Part shown: piece after piece, positions 11,526-22,660 of the stretch
Position numbering within the stretch: the first letter of the stretch is position 1
How the letters are laid out: each line of letters opens with the position of its first letter
Notes under the pieces: model-generated
Databases searched by the model: none
The model's input: only the letters and a program-made list of their open reading frames with translations
What the model was told of the DNA's origin: nothing
Program-made: the position numbers and the translations under genes
Assembly (NCBI GenBank): GCA_004151065.3
Contig: NWUY0304062964.1
Coordinates: 1 to 33,854, forward strand
DNA: 33,854 nucleotides
From: Larix sibirica
Taxonomy: Eukaryota; Streptophyta; Pinopsida; Pinales; Pinaceae
Direction: 5' to 3'

Positions 11526-11700
11526 GCTTATCGACCTACTATGGAACCACGAATCGGATTGTCTGGATAAATGGTGAAGTAATAAAATAAATAAGAATAA
11601 GTGCCAATGTAGCTTATCGACCAACTCTGAACCACGAATCGTATTGGCTGGCTGGAAGAATGGGTGAAGTTCTAAATAAGTAAGAATAAGTACCAATGCA
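11526..11700 (+). repeat. 86-bp tandem duplication, diverged
   Basis: 11526-11611 and 11612-11700 both begin GCTTATCGACC, both contain GAACCACGAATCG, and both end near AAGAATAAGTNCCAATG. Several substitutions and small indels separate them, so this is an older duplication. Confidence 0.8.
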
Positions 11701-11859
11701 GAGTGTGTGTCTCCAAGCCCGTAACAGCTCTATCGTTCGTCTGACTGTAAGTTCAACTGTTTGACTGTAGTCCAACTTGTAAACACGAATGGGTATTACT
11801 TTTGTACAAATGGATCTGACAGTAGGTCTCACTGCACAACTGTCTGACTTGTAGGCTGG

Positions 11860-12482
11860 CTTACCTGAGTCTGCTTAAAGTCTTGCCTCATCTGAGTATA
11901 CTTAGGGTCCTTACTTACCAGTCCAGCTTTTTATCAATTGGTATAGAAACGATCACGGGGCAAGTCAATTATAAAATAATTAAGAGCCATGAGTCTCCTC
12001 CTCTCGACTATGAAGACCTCAACTATGAAGACTCTGAAGCATGTTGATGACAGTACACGTTGCCCCTTAAAATAAGGATTGGTGGATGAGGATTAGTGAA
12101 TGATTATTGGTTAAAATACACGATCACTTAAAACACGATCATTTGAAAGAGATAATTGGAATAAGTACACGATTACTCGAAATAAGAAGATTGGTGTAAG
12201 TACGCGTGATCAATCAAAGTCTATTAGGCGAATCAATAAATCAATTAAGCTTGATTGAATCTCCATCTGATGACGAGTCTCCATAGGTGGGTGCAGCCAG
12301 ATCTTACCTTATGTCTTACGTTCACGAATGCTCGCACTTAAGTGAAGACTGAACATGAAGGTTGAGCAAAGGAACTTAGGTGAATGTTGAAAACCGTCTC
12401 AATGCCTCTTCTAGCACGTTCTATCATCACTTCCATTCGACCTGTGACTCGTTGCCTGGCTTTTCAATAAAGAAAATAGACT
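11860..12482 (+). repeat. Large direct duplication, copy 1
   Basis: This segment aligns in order with 12622-13112. Shared landmarks are TTACCTGAGTC, TTAGGGTCCT, CCATGAGTCT, CGATCACTT, GCGTGATCAA, CGAATCAATAAATCAA, AGGTGGGTGCA, CACGAATGCTC, GTGAAGACTGA, GCAAAGG and GGCTTTTCAATAAAG. Overall it is clearly homologous but diverged, with indels. No gene is seen inside either copy. Confidence 0.8.
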
Positions 12483-12501
12483 CTTTTTTTCCCCATCTGC
12501 A

Positions 12502-12600
12502 TCTACCTCACCTAAGCCTACCTCACCAGAGTCTGCCTGGCCTGAATCTACCGCACCTAAACCTGTCTCACCAGAGTCTGCTTCATCCGAGTCTGCCTAC
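12502..12600 (+). repeat. 15-bp tandem array (Ser/Pro/Glu pentapeptide-like)
   Basis: Six full units begin at 12502, 12517, 12532, 12547, 12562 and 12577, and a partial one at 12592, with a consensus close to TCTGCCTCACCTGAG. In the plus frame the units read S/P-T/A-S-P-K/E. The frame is open for the array and ends at a stop near 12640. The array sits exactly between the two copies of the large duplication. Single units of the same type also occur at about 11863-11898 and 12623-12640. Confidence 0.8.
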
Positions 12601-12621
12601 CTTTTCCTGCCTGAAGGTCAC

Positions 12622-13112
12622 GCCTTACCTGAGTCCGCTTAGGGTCCTGCTTGTTCTAAAAATGATCATGAGGCAAGTAATTTAGTAAATAAGTAAACCA
12701 TGAGTCTACTCCTCTCGTCGACTCTATTAGTGAAAGTCAAAGTATACGTCGTTCACTCAATTTCAAATTAGGATTGGTTCAAATATATGATCACTTCAAA
12801 AAGGGTTGGTGGAAGCACGCGTGATCAATTCAAATCTGTGTGAAACGAATCAATAAATCAAGCTTTGTCGAGTCCCCATCCATCTGAAGGTTAGTCTTGT
12901 CTCAGGTGGGTGCAACCGAATCTTATCTCTTACACTCACGAATGCTCACGTTTTATAGAGAAAATAAATGAAGTGAAGACTGAGCAAAGGGACTTAAGTG
13001 AAAGCGGAAAACCGTATAAATTGCCGTTTTAGTGCGTTCTATCACCACTTACAGTCCACCCTTGACTCGTAGCCCTGTGACTCAGCCATTATACGCTTCG
13101 GCTTTTCAATAA
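12622..13112 (+). repeat. Large direct duplication, copy 2
   Basis: This is the partner of 11860-12482, with the same order of landmark words and several internal deletions relative to copy 1. A much weaker third echo (AACCTTATAAATGG, TCTAGC, TTTATCACTACC) is visible around 13470-13560. Confidence 0.8.
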
Positions 13113-13629
13113 AGAAAGAAAATAGTTCTAGAAACCATCCTCCCAATGTTCCCCGATAAAGAAAGTCCCGTACTAAGAGAGTCCTATACTAATGAACCTG
13201 GTCTTATTTATAATGAGGGTTTTTCACTTTTGCTTTCTCGCTATTAAAATAAAAAGTAAGTAGGTCGAGGTAAGGTTCAAAGTCAAGTTAGAGGTTACGT
13301 GCTTTCAATAACTCATTTTATTCCTTCTTCTATCTGGGTGAATCTCTGGTAAGGAGGAATGATACCAGCCCTGCTCTATTAAAGTCATTCATGAAGAAGG
13401 GTTGGGTTGAACGAGAACGTAACCAATAAAGTCATAAGGATTGGGTTTAAAGAAAAAGGTAACCAATCTTGATGAAAACCTTATAAATGGCCTTTCTAGC
13501 ATGTGTTTATCACTACCTACCAAAGTTTTGCCTGTGCTATCCATCCTTTTTTAGCCTATAAGTTAAAGTAAATAGAAAAGATACGTAAGTCATCTTCCCC
13601 TATGGAAGCTCATACCAACCAATGAATCT

Positions 13630-13800
13630 TACTTGTCGGTGCAATTCTACAATGCAATCTAATAACTCTTATCTGTCGATGCAATTCTACGATACAACCT
13701 TGTGAGATGCAATCTTACAATAAAATATTATGACGCAATCTTACAATGCTATTTTACCATGCTATCTTACGATCCAATATTATCATGCTATCTTATCTTT
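13630..13800 (+). repeat. ~16-bp degenerate tandem array
   Basis: Units of the type ATGCAATCTTACAATG recur about ten times with frequent substitutions (GCAATTCTAC, GCAATCTTAC, GCTATCTTAC, GCTATCTTAT). It has no coding potential. Confidence 0.65.
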
Positions 13801-13916
13801 TGAGTAATTGTGTAAACGTACCCTTCCTTCAAGTAGAGCAAGTAATAAAATGAAACAGCAAGATAAAGCAGGTAGGAAAATGAAAAAGAATCAAGCAGGT
13901 TTCGGTCTAATCCAAG

Positions 13917-13977
13917 TAGTTCTTACCTTGAAGAAAGAGCAAGTTTCAGTATCACCCGATTAGTTCTTACCTTGAAG
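13917..13977 (+). repeat. 17-bp direct repeat, 44 bp apart
   Basis: TAGTTCTTACCTTGAAG occurs identically at 13917-13933 and 13961-13977, followed in both cases by GAA-rich sequence with AGCAAG or AAAAG. Confidence 0.8.
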
Positions 13978-14099
13978 GAAGAAAAGTTATTGGCCTAATA
14001 AGAAAATATATATGCTTCTCTGGTCTCTACCACCCGATGAACCAGCCTTTTGTGGGGCATTAGAAAGAGCCAGCTTAGGAGAGCGCTATCAGAAAGAAA

Positions 14100-14168
14100 C
14101 TCACTTGATTGAAAGAATGAATGCTGCTCACTTACTTGAAAGAATGGAGGGTGTGCACTTACTTTAAG
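14100..14168 (+). repeat. 28-bp tandem repeat, two copies plus a remnant
   Basis: CTCACTTGATTGAAAGAATG (14100-14119) and CTCACTTACTTGAAAGAATG (14128-14147) are followed by a GCACTTACTTTAA remnant at 14156-14168, all at the same 28-bp spacing. Confidence 0.8.
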
Positions 14169-15803
14169 GGTAATGATCATACGCGTCATCAAAACTCCTA
14201 ATGTGAAAATCTTGGATGTGACACAATTGAAGTGAAGGCCAATCTTATTTCAATAAAGGAGGCTACCTGGACACTACCAACCTTACATGGAAGCTACCAA
14301 CAACCTAAGTAAATGAGTTCTCCGGGGGAAGAGTGGCTCTCTCGAACCTTAAGTAATAATAAAAGGAGCATGGGAGATCGCACCGGCAGCAGGAGATATG
14401 AGTAAACTCGCCCAATAAATAGGCATCTGAATCAGCTTGTGGTGAGCCCTATATCTCCATTAACCTATATACTGCATGGGGAGTCAACCCATAGTATTTT
14501 GCACTACCAGTTATTCAGTTCGGTTCCTATGGGAAATTATCCTCTGTAAGGAATGACCAGCAGTCACTTAATTCTTTAGGGTGAAAAGAAGGGCTAAGTA
14601 ACTTATCTGGTGGGGGCCTTATTCTTTGAGAAGACCAAGCCCGGGCCAATAAGCTTTCTGTCATGGGGTTGGAGCATCCTTTTTTAAGCTTAAATAAATT
14701 CATAGTAGGTATCCCGGGTTAAAAGGAAAGGAAAAAGGCAGATTCAGGGTTGAGGTGGGACAGAAACAACAGAGGCTTATTCGGGGTGGGACAAGGCTAG
14801 CGGAGTCATTCTGGAGTCCTTTTATAATGTGATTGACACTCTTTTACTTGAGGAAATACAAGTAGATCCGTAGTAACTACCGGATGTTTTTATTGGATGT
14901 ATGAGGAAGCCACCTTGAGGAGCCTTGTGTTCTGCGAAGCTAACCAGGTACTAACCAACTAGACTCCAACGTTATATATAGGAAAGGTGAGGTTATTGGC
15001 CTTCTGACTTGCCTACATGTTCGTAACAAAGGAGAGAGTATCTATATAAAGGCTGGTCCTACCTTGCTTATCGGGTGACTGGCTGGTACGTTCTGGTAAG
15101 TAAAGATAAGTCAAGACCTATCTGGCTGGTAAAGGCGAGAGGTAAAGGGAAGGTCTGGTCTGGACCGAGCCGAAAGCAACCGTAGGATCACATCCGGTAT
15201 AAATGTAAGTGGGAGCTCCGCGCTTTTCATCCTGCATTCATTTCTTGGCCGTACCAGGCCAGGGTATCTTACCTATGTTATGCCTAATCATTCAAAATTA
15301 GAATTTATGGTACGAAAAAGGGGCTTACTTATTCCTCGAGTCCTGTCTGGATCCTCTCCTTCACCCGCCTATCACTCATTATTCCTCTTGTGCGGGAGGC
15401 ATTTATGGTGCGGGATTCATTTATGGTAGATGGTGCGAGATTGCCTAATTCCGGTGGTTCGCCTGGTACCCTCAATTAGATGTTACAGGTATGTATGCAC
15501 TTTCGAACGAATTGGGAAGCTTATCATTACTCTTGGCACGTTTGCGGCATCTCCTTCCGCTATTACTTTATCTATAAAAACTATATCTCTCCAACCAAAG
15601 CACAGGAAGGAAACTTTATATCTCCCGGGAAGCTTAGATCAATTGGGAAGCCTGATTCATATCTGTACTTTCAGCGTGCAAGCGAGAAGCCTCGTCCCGC
15701 CTACTCTCGCCTACCCGCTCTAACCAAGTAATACCGCATCGATAATTAATACTACGAGGAGGCTAAGGGCTTGCCAACGTATAAGCTCTTTAAATTGAAG
15801 ACT
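14169..15803. other. Intergenic spacer, no gene recognised
   Basis: No conserved frame is seen. An ATG at 15308 starts a reading MVRKRG that faintly recalls the start of rps3, but it diverges at once and ends soon. The overlapping frames at 15430-15731 (plus) match nothing I recognise. CATTTATGGT words recur at 15300-15430. Confidence 0.5.
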
Positions 15804-15845
15804 AGCCAACGATAAGTAGGTGTAAGCCAACGATAAGTAAGTGTA
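15804..15845 (+). repeat. 21-bp tandem repeat, two copies
   Basis: AGCCAACGATAAGTAGGTGTA-type units lie at 15804-15824 and 15825-15845 and differ at one position. A shorter relative (GCCAACGTATAAG) lies about 35 bp upstream. Confidence 0.85.
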
Positions 15846-16161
15846 AGTTTGGGGCTTGCTGCAGGTTGTAACTAAGCCCTATGAATATAGAATAATCTGT
15901 GTGCCCTCTGACTAAAGCTTTAGCAAAGCGAAAAAGAAGGAGATTTATTTTATCAATTTATTTACGCTAATTGTTACGAGAGAAGTAGCTTGGGTGGGGA
16001 AGTCTCGGTGTATTCCCATTATAAATAGCTTCCCCTTATTCGTTCTGGTTCGTTCTCAGTGGTTAAGGCACTGAAAGAAGCGGTTAGGTCTTGTTGGTCA
16101 TTCCCTTGCCTAAGCTTTTGAGGGAAAAAAGAAAGCACTTCTTTGCTTTGAATTCCGAATT

Positions 16162-16202
16162 GACACCTTGCTCTTCCTTCAGTCAAGCAAGCATTTCCTT
16201 TC
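16162..16202 (-). repeat. Dispersed ~43-bp repeat, copy 2
   Basis: The reverse complement runs GAAAGGAAATGCTTGCTTGA and on to GAGCAAGGTGTC. It aligns with 2007-2049 and 18300-18340 but is the most diverged of the three. Confidence 0.5.
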
Positions 16203-16559
16203 AAACACGGCTAGTAAGTCTGAATCCGATTGGGAAATATCGGAGGGTTTAAGGCGAGGATCAAAGTACTTTAATAGGCAGCTTAAGCACCAGAGGTTAT
16301 AATCGCAGGGACGGAGGCATCAATTTACCTCGCAAAGTAACCTGTTTTAGCCACGGCATATCGAGATAGGGGTGACCGGTTTTTAGGTGAACCCACACCT
16401 GTAGTTGATTAAATAGTTTCACCAGCGGCGCAGCCTTGAGCGATATATAAGTTGTAGCGGCGGTTTCAGTTTACCTTGCACCTGTAAATGTACCAACAGA
16501 GATAGAGACAGTTCAGGATTTATACCTGCTATTTTGAACTTGTTAAAAAATAGGGTAGT

Positions 16560-17980
16560 TCGAACAGACCCGGTTTGGGGAGCAGAAGTAGTAGCAGCCA
16601 AACTGGTAAAGGCATAAGAACCTGCACCAATCCTTTCAATAGCCCCATAGACAGAGCCATATCGAGGGCTTGCCAATGGGAGCAACTCTAATTTCATAGC
16701 TAAAAGCAACAGATAAAGATATAAATCCGGATAAAGATACAAAGCTGCCAGCTGGAGTTCCAGATTCAATTCCACCAGACCCACAATTCAAGCTTCAGTA
16801 GAAGACCAAGTGAAAGCATCCAAGTCAGCAGCAGCTTAAGCAGCAAAGAAAAGAGCAGCAGAGACATAACCACTTGGAATTGAAGCAGTTGATCTCGTTG
16901 ACCCAAAACCAGTTTATAACCCAGAAGCATAGGTAGTTTAAGCAGCACCAGTTACAGATTCAGGTATAGCTTAAGCTGCTATTTTACCTATAATCAGATC
17001 CATAACCAGCGTATGCATATGTTCCCACTCATTATTTTATAGCATCTGCTGTGATTCCAATAAGTACAGTTCCGCTATTCGCTAGTGTATCAATAAGTGT
17101 AGTTCCAACATCAGCTTATGTTTCTATAAATTCACCGGCATATGAAGCCAGAGTTCCAATAATATTTTTGTTTCGGAGCTCTTGTTCCCACTATTTATGT
17201 TCCAGCATTGTATTTAGTTCCCAGAAATGACCTATATCCGCTATTGTTCCTACCAGTGTAGTACAGACCATGTTCCTACTTTCTATTAGTTACCGACTTA
17301 TTATTATCCCACCCATAACCCGTGTACCAACTTTGTTTTAGTGTACCGACTTTTTATACATTAAGCGTTCCTACATTCCCTTATGTTCCAAGAATTTATG
17401 ATGTGTCCGGCATGTATCTTTAGGGCTGAGTTTTCATAATGTGCTCCTACAAAATTGGTTCCGGCATAAGCTAGTGTTCATTGTTTTATTCCGACAGGTT
17501 GTGGGTGGAAGTAAATAGTTATGTTCGGCATAGCCTGCTGATCCAACATAGTAGTATGTTCCGGCATTAGCTCATGATCCCATCCTGTTCCGACCTAAGC
17601 TATAGCTCCAAGAAGTGCAGTTCCGGCTGGGATTGGGTGGGAATAAATCACAGTGTTAGTTTTACAAAGGCTAATGTTCTTAGAATGATTGTTCCAGCAT
17701 CTGTACGTGTTCCTACTAGTGATGCTCCAACATAACCTGCTGTTCCTAGAAGTGAAGTTACACATAAGCTCTTGTTCCCATTATATTTTTTCTAGCATTT
17801 GCACCTGTTCCCAGATGTGCATAACCATTTGTTCCTCTCCGCGTTCTTAGAAGTTGATGTTACTATAAGCGTTCCAAAATAGCCTGATGTTCGCGTAAAT
17901 AGGGTGTCCCACCTGTGTTAATAGGGGTGTTCTTACAAGTTAAAGTGTTCCAACTAGTTTTACAACATATGTTTTATAAA
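16560..17980 (-). repeat. Long degenerate 33-bp tandem array with a protein-like 11-residue period
   Basis: Units alternate an 18-bp half (about GTTCCAACATAAGCTGAT on the plus strand) and a 15-bp half (about GTTCCTAGAAGTGCA). The register is exact over parts of the array: unit starts fall at 17036, 17069, 17102 and 17135, and again at 17691, 17724 and 17757. About 40 units would fit in the span. The minus strand of the consensus translates as an 11-residue repeat, ALLGTSAYVGT. The frame is open only at the right-to-left end (16784 down to 16419, 121 codons) and is broken by stops elsewhere. Most unit-to-unit identity is gone, so the array is old. Whether it was ever coding cannot be decided from the sequence. 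Confidence 0.7.
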
Positions 17981-18299
17981 TGTTGTCCCGCTTTACCCTT
18001 GCAAAAGCTAAAAAGGTTTTCAAGTGGCGAGCCAGTCCTAACTATACCTTCGGCACTATACCTTTGGCCGGCTTACGGACCCCAATGTTTGTAAAAAAAA
18101 AGCATTATATCGCCTTTTCTAGGGTACCAATGATAGATTTTTTTGGCATCAAAAAGTGTATTTGTTTTTAGGTAAAAATGAAGATAGAATCACTTTCACT
18201 AACAACTTCTTTATCCGCATCAAAATATGTTTTTGTTGTGAGCTCAACCCTGTTGTTCCGTCTTTCCGGGCATCTTAGTAAAAAAAGTTGGCATCTGGT

Positions 18300-18340
18300 A
18301 AGGAAAGGCTTGCTTGACCAAAGGGAGGGCAAGGCGCCTC
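18300..18340 (+). repeat. Dispersed ~43-bp repeat, copy 3
   Basis: It begins TAAGGAAAGGCTTGCTTGAC and continues CAAAGGGAGGGCAAGGCGCCTC. It is a close inverted match to 2007-2049. Confidence 0.6.
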
Positions 18341-18464
18341 TCTCTTGCTTTGCTATCCCCATCTATATCTCTTTCCTGATCTTCTTTCTCTCCCTACCTG
18401 CTGATATTCAAACACCTGGATAAACAGTTCACACAAGCCGAGTCCCTTCACTAGAGGCCTGGAC

Positions 18465-18506
18465 ACGATAAGAGGCATTGACTCCACGATAAGAGGCCTT
18501 GACTCA
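18465..18506 (+). repeat. 21-bp tandem repeat, two copies
   Basis: Units ACGATAAGAGGCATTGACTC at 18465 and ACGATAAGAGGCCTTGACTC at 18486 differ at one internal base. A second small repeat, GAACTGACTGCCTGAT, follows near 18623-18653. Confidence 0.85.
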
Positions 18507-18653
18507 TAATCCATACCCCTTCCTTTACTGCATCCCATCCACGCATCCATCCACGCTTAAATGCATTGCTCCATCTGCACCAGCGCATATTGGCGTGGAC
18601 ACCGGAAACTAATTGATTGATTGAACTGACTGCCTGATCGAACTGACTGCCTG

Positions 18654-20189
18654 ATAGGAGAGGATAGATGATGCCGCCTGCCTTCATACAACCAGCCAAC
18701 CTAAGTGCTGCTGTTATAAATCTTACCGCCTGCCTTCTCTCATCGCCCTGTTAACTACTGCTCAAGGGGCTTTAGTCAACTTGTTCCCAAATGCATTATG
18801 TTATTACCTATAGCTCACGGGTATCTATTCAACCTGCTGCTCCCAAATAAGCTTTCTGATCATGGGGATAATTCTATGAGGTTCATCTGTTATGTATGCG
18901 AATGGGGAGCTACCTGTTCTCTATTAAACCTGTTCTCTCTTAACCCGGTTAGTAGTAAGTCATCTTAAAACCTAGTGCAACCTACCTGCCTGTTGATCAA
19001 TCTCTCTCTTGCTGCTAGAGTAGAGTAAAGCCCATGCACACATTAGCCTGACATAGCAGGAGCTACTCATATCATAGCCTCCCCTATCATTCATTTCTTT
19101 ATTGCCAGGAAGAAGTCCTAATCAGTGTGAGGTGGCACCAACCAAACAACTTCTCCATGTATGAGTGCTACAATCTGTTAAGATAATTAAGAGAATAAAT
19201 CTAGTGTTTCCACTATTGTAGACAATGTACAGAATTCTCATTAGAATAAAAGTACACAAACCTATTGCTTATGGCATAAATGCTTAGTGGAGGGGGTAGC
19301 ACTATTTATCTTGTTCGGGGCCGGCTTAACCCCCAGATACGCATTGATTCATGAAGACAGCATTATTGCTAGGAACTTTTGATGCCTACGTTTATGATGT
19401 TAGTCCCTTGCTACCAACCACCTTTACCTTTTACCAACCGTACCGGCTCACACACTTTCACTTAGTCCAGTCATTCACGGGCGGGCTTCCTAACCACCCA
19501 CCTTGCCTTCATGAATCTATGTTCCTAGGCACTATTGCTATTGTTCCGTGCTACAGCATTGCTAGGAGATGCTTTCATGTACGAATACGAAATAAACTTT
19601 GTTATTGGACCCCCGAAGAGTGTTTGCTGCTGATACTGACTGAATGCGGGAGAGGGAGGGGGGGATGCATGTGGTAATGCAAACTGGTTGGACTTCTATT
19701 TTCTCATATATTGGTAACATGTCTTAATTGATAAGCTTAGACGTTAACAAGCATGGTTCTTTATCTTCTGGTGGAACATGGGAACTCCCTACATTCACTG
19801 CACGAAGCCATTCACCGAAGCTCTTCACTAACTCAATCACTCACTGTAAAGCCAAGCCTTCCTTGTATGGCCCTACCATAAATAATGTGGGCAGGTGATA
19901 CTGACTGGCGGGTATGGTAAAGCGGGCGAATGATAGATAAAGTGTATGAAACGGAATGCGGGTGAGAATGGTGTTAGAATTGGGGAATGTGTAATGCGGG
20001 GCGCAAGGAGGTGTTCATCGAGCTGTAGCGGTACATCTTCTAGCGGTAGCGATCCTTCCACATGAGGACAAGCAATAGCGATATCACCCATCCATCTTTA
20101 TTTTCACCCGGGCTCTTTCAAGGGGCTATTTAGGGCTTCTTCATAAACCAAGGCTCCTCCTTAGGGTTACTCGCTGGGGTTCCTATTTT
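18654..20189. other. Intergenic spacer, no gene recognised
   Basis: An open frame at 19351-19677 (plus, 108 codons) starts with an LLLGTFDAYVYD segment that resembles the 11-residue unit of the 16.5-18 kb array. A second similar word (FLGTIAIV) lies further on. The rest is unlike any known protein, and I do not call it a gene. Confidence 0.45.
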
Positions 20190-20560
20190 TAAAGCGCTAC
20201 TCTTTAAACAGCTGCTGTTCAAAGCTAAGGTTCCTAAGTCGATTCCCACCCAAGGTGTGTAGGTCTGATGCATAGGTTACCAAGTAAGGCTGAGAAGTTG
20301 TCTTACGAAACCATAGGTTTTATTCTTAGAGTCCTAAGGCAAGTCCCGCCCAAGGCAGAGCGTAAGGCAGTTTCAAAGGCTGTTACTAAAAGGGCAGAGT
20401 GATAGGCAGTAGGTTCTAAGTTTGAGTTTACAAGGGCTAGTCCCACCAAAGACAGTATGTACCCAAGAAAGGAAGAGTTTCAGGCAGTTGCCAAGGTTTT
20501 AGTTTATAAAGTATGTTTCCGAGGCTGGGTTAAAGGTCTTCCAAGGAAGAAGGTCCACCA
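20190..20560 (+). repeat. Degenerate short-period repeat (AAGGCAGTTNC type)
   Basis: Words such as CCAAGGCAGA, AAGGCAGTTTC, AAAGGCTGTTAC, ATAGGCAGTAGGTTC, CAGGCAGTTGCCAAGG and TCCCACCAAAG recur irregularly, with a period near 20 bp. Stops occur in all frames. Confidence 0.5.
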
Positions 20561-21689
20561 CGTTTCATATACGACGCATTGACCCGAGTCAACCTTTTTT
20601 TTTTAATGCTCACCCGACGAATTAAACCACTGACTGCAAACCTCGGAGCCTAGAGCCTACAATGGACTCTGTCGAGCAACTAAAAGAGAATTGAAGTTGC
20701 AACAAACCAATACTGATAGATTGTGACAAACACCCATAATTGGGTGCATATTGTAAAGAGAAGGGATAGAGACCTTGAGAATAAAGACAATAAAAGATCA
20801 ATGGGTTGTAGTAAGAAGCTAAGCAGATGCACAACCCAGTGTCATGGGATGCAAATTGACAAGGAATTCAACAAGCTGATAAAGAGCTAGATTAGTTATT
20901 CCAATCCAGTAGGCATGTCCAAGCTTAGTTGTGCCAGCTCAGACCAGTCATGCTTATAAACTAGAACTCCTTATAACAATTGAAGGAGTTGGTTATAGTG
21001 GACTAGAGTTCAAGAAACCAGACCAAACATGCCCAACATTGAGATGGGATAATGTATACATGGCAGGCCTTAACATTTTGGTAGGGAAATGGTCAAAGGA
21101 ATTGGATTAATTCATCGGCTTCAGAGACAGATTTTTATAGGTAGTCCTCGAGTTGGGCCCCTCGTTTGGAAAGGAAGGCCCTATGCTATAAAATAAGTGG
21201 TAGATTTAGAATCCAACAAGACTGGTGGGAGTGTTAGCTTGCTTGTTAGCTTGGAAGCTTGCTGAGGAGCTTGTTAGCTGGGTGTTAGCTGGGGCAGAAG
21301 CTGGCGGTATGGATGTGGATGGATAGGCGTATCGGAGCAGATAGATGCGGGAGGTATGAGATAGAAAGGAGATAGATACGGACGGATCCATTTGCCAGAC
21401 ATACCGGACTGTGTGGCGAGCGGGATGCGGATTACTTACGTGCTTATTGCTCGCTATATTGATTGCTTTTCTTGATTGGAATAGATAGATCGTCGGCTGG
21501 GACTGATTGATGAAAGCTTATATATATATGATACCTGCTAATTGATGCTCGCTGGATTGGTTCGGAGAGCACTTGCGTATGTTGAAGCATATCTCCTATA
21601 TCTCCTGGCCACTCCTTCCGGCCAGCAGGATCAGCAGAAGATTAAGTTCTCCATTCTAGCTTCTACTTCAGGATGTCTAGCGAGGCTTA
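20561..21689. other. Spacer next to the retroelement; small GTTAGCTTG repeat and an intron-like word
   Basis: 21230-21300 repeats GCTTGTTAGCTGG and GTTAGCTTGG words. At 21559-21574 the sequence GGTTCGGAGAGCACTT is identical to 45-60, the junction between domains V and VI of the rps3 intron, but no domain V precedes it here. I recognised no LTR or gene. Confidence 0.45.
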
Positions 21690-22660
21690 GCACATTATAG
21701 TCCATACATAGTTTCCTCTTTAATAGGCATTCCAATGGTGTTGTGATGGTGACACACCCTTGGATAAATCTGTTGTAATATCCCGTGTCCCCTAAAGTTG
21801 ACTACAACATATAAACATTGGTTGGAGCCTCCAGGTTGACAATTACAACTATTTTAGCTGGTTCTACCAACACTTCGTCCTTACAAACATGGCTCAGTAG
21901 CATTCCAAATGATGTGCATAATATGCATTTTATTCAAATTAAGGGAGATCCGCTGCAATTGTCGGCACCTTCTTAACATTAGCCACAACACTGCAACATG
22001 GTCCTTTAGGATATTGTAAACAATTCAGTTATCCAAATGAACTTCTAGGATCTTATGGATTTATTCCATGAAGGTTGCTATGACTATCCCGGAGAATATT
22101 CTAGGGCATTTTTTAGACCGAACGACATGACACTGTAAGCATAGGAACACTACTTTGTTGATAATGCTGTCTTCTTATCGTCTTCTTCGGCCATTCACAC
22201 ATACATGATGGTATCCCGAGAATCCATTAGATAATATGAATATGCTTCCTTCCTTGCAGTCTGATCTAATACTTTGTTGTTGAAAGGGGTGGGGAAGGGC
22301 TTGTGAATGCAAACTGCATTGAGATCCCGGAAATCAACACAAACTTGGATGCCTCTCCCTGCCCGTTTCTTGTGCTGGATCACTATGGGGATTACCCATT
22401 CTGATTCTTCTATTGGGAATATTAACTTAGCAACAAGAATCTTGTCAATCTCCTCTTCCACCTTCTCATTTATTATTGGTTTCAGTATATGGGGGCCATT
22501 TCCTAATGGGTTGGGCATTAAGCTTTACTTCAATCCACATCTCACCCAGTGCCCTCTTGATCCCTTTCATGTAAGTCAAGTTTTGTGAGAACAAATCTAC
22601 ATATTCCTTAAGCAAGGCCACAACCTCAAATATTGGCTCATTGTCCCGGTAGTTCCCCAT
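21690..22660 (-). pseudogene. Ty3/gypsy reverse transcriptase, inactivated
   Basis: Reading from 22660 downward: a leader with LLKEYVDLFSQN, then the RT entry EEIDKILVAK, the PIV and VCVDFRDLNA motif (fingers, catalytic motif A region), a GFSGYHH stretch out of frame near 22210, MAEEDDKKTALST, the SFGLKNA motif, and finally the connection region VCKDEVLVEPAKI and GYYNRFI, typical of plant Ty3 elements. At least two frameshifts and several stops interrupt it. The active-site YLDD box reads HLDN (22028-22039), followed by a stop at 22025-22027. RNase H and integrase do not follow, since homology ends near 21690. The copy cannot produce enzyme. Confidence 0.85.

Noticed and set aside
12380-12685. 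101-codon frame across the 15-bp array (LPHLSLPHQSL type)
   Set aside because: It exists only because the 15-bp unit lacks stops in this frame; the flanks are duplicated non-coding DNA.
15308-15430. MVRKRG start resembling the beginning of rps3 exon 1
   Set aside because: Similarity ends after about four residues and no splice donor follows at the right distance.
19351-19677. 108-codon open frame, plus strand
   Set aside because: Only short stretches resemble the 33-bp array unit; the rest matches nothing, so it is noted as a possible decayed repeat, not as a gene.
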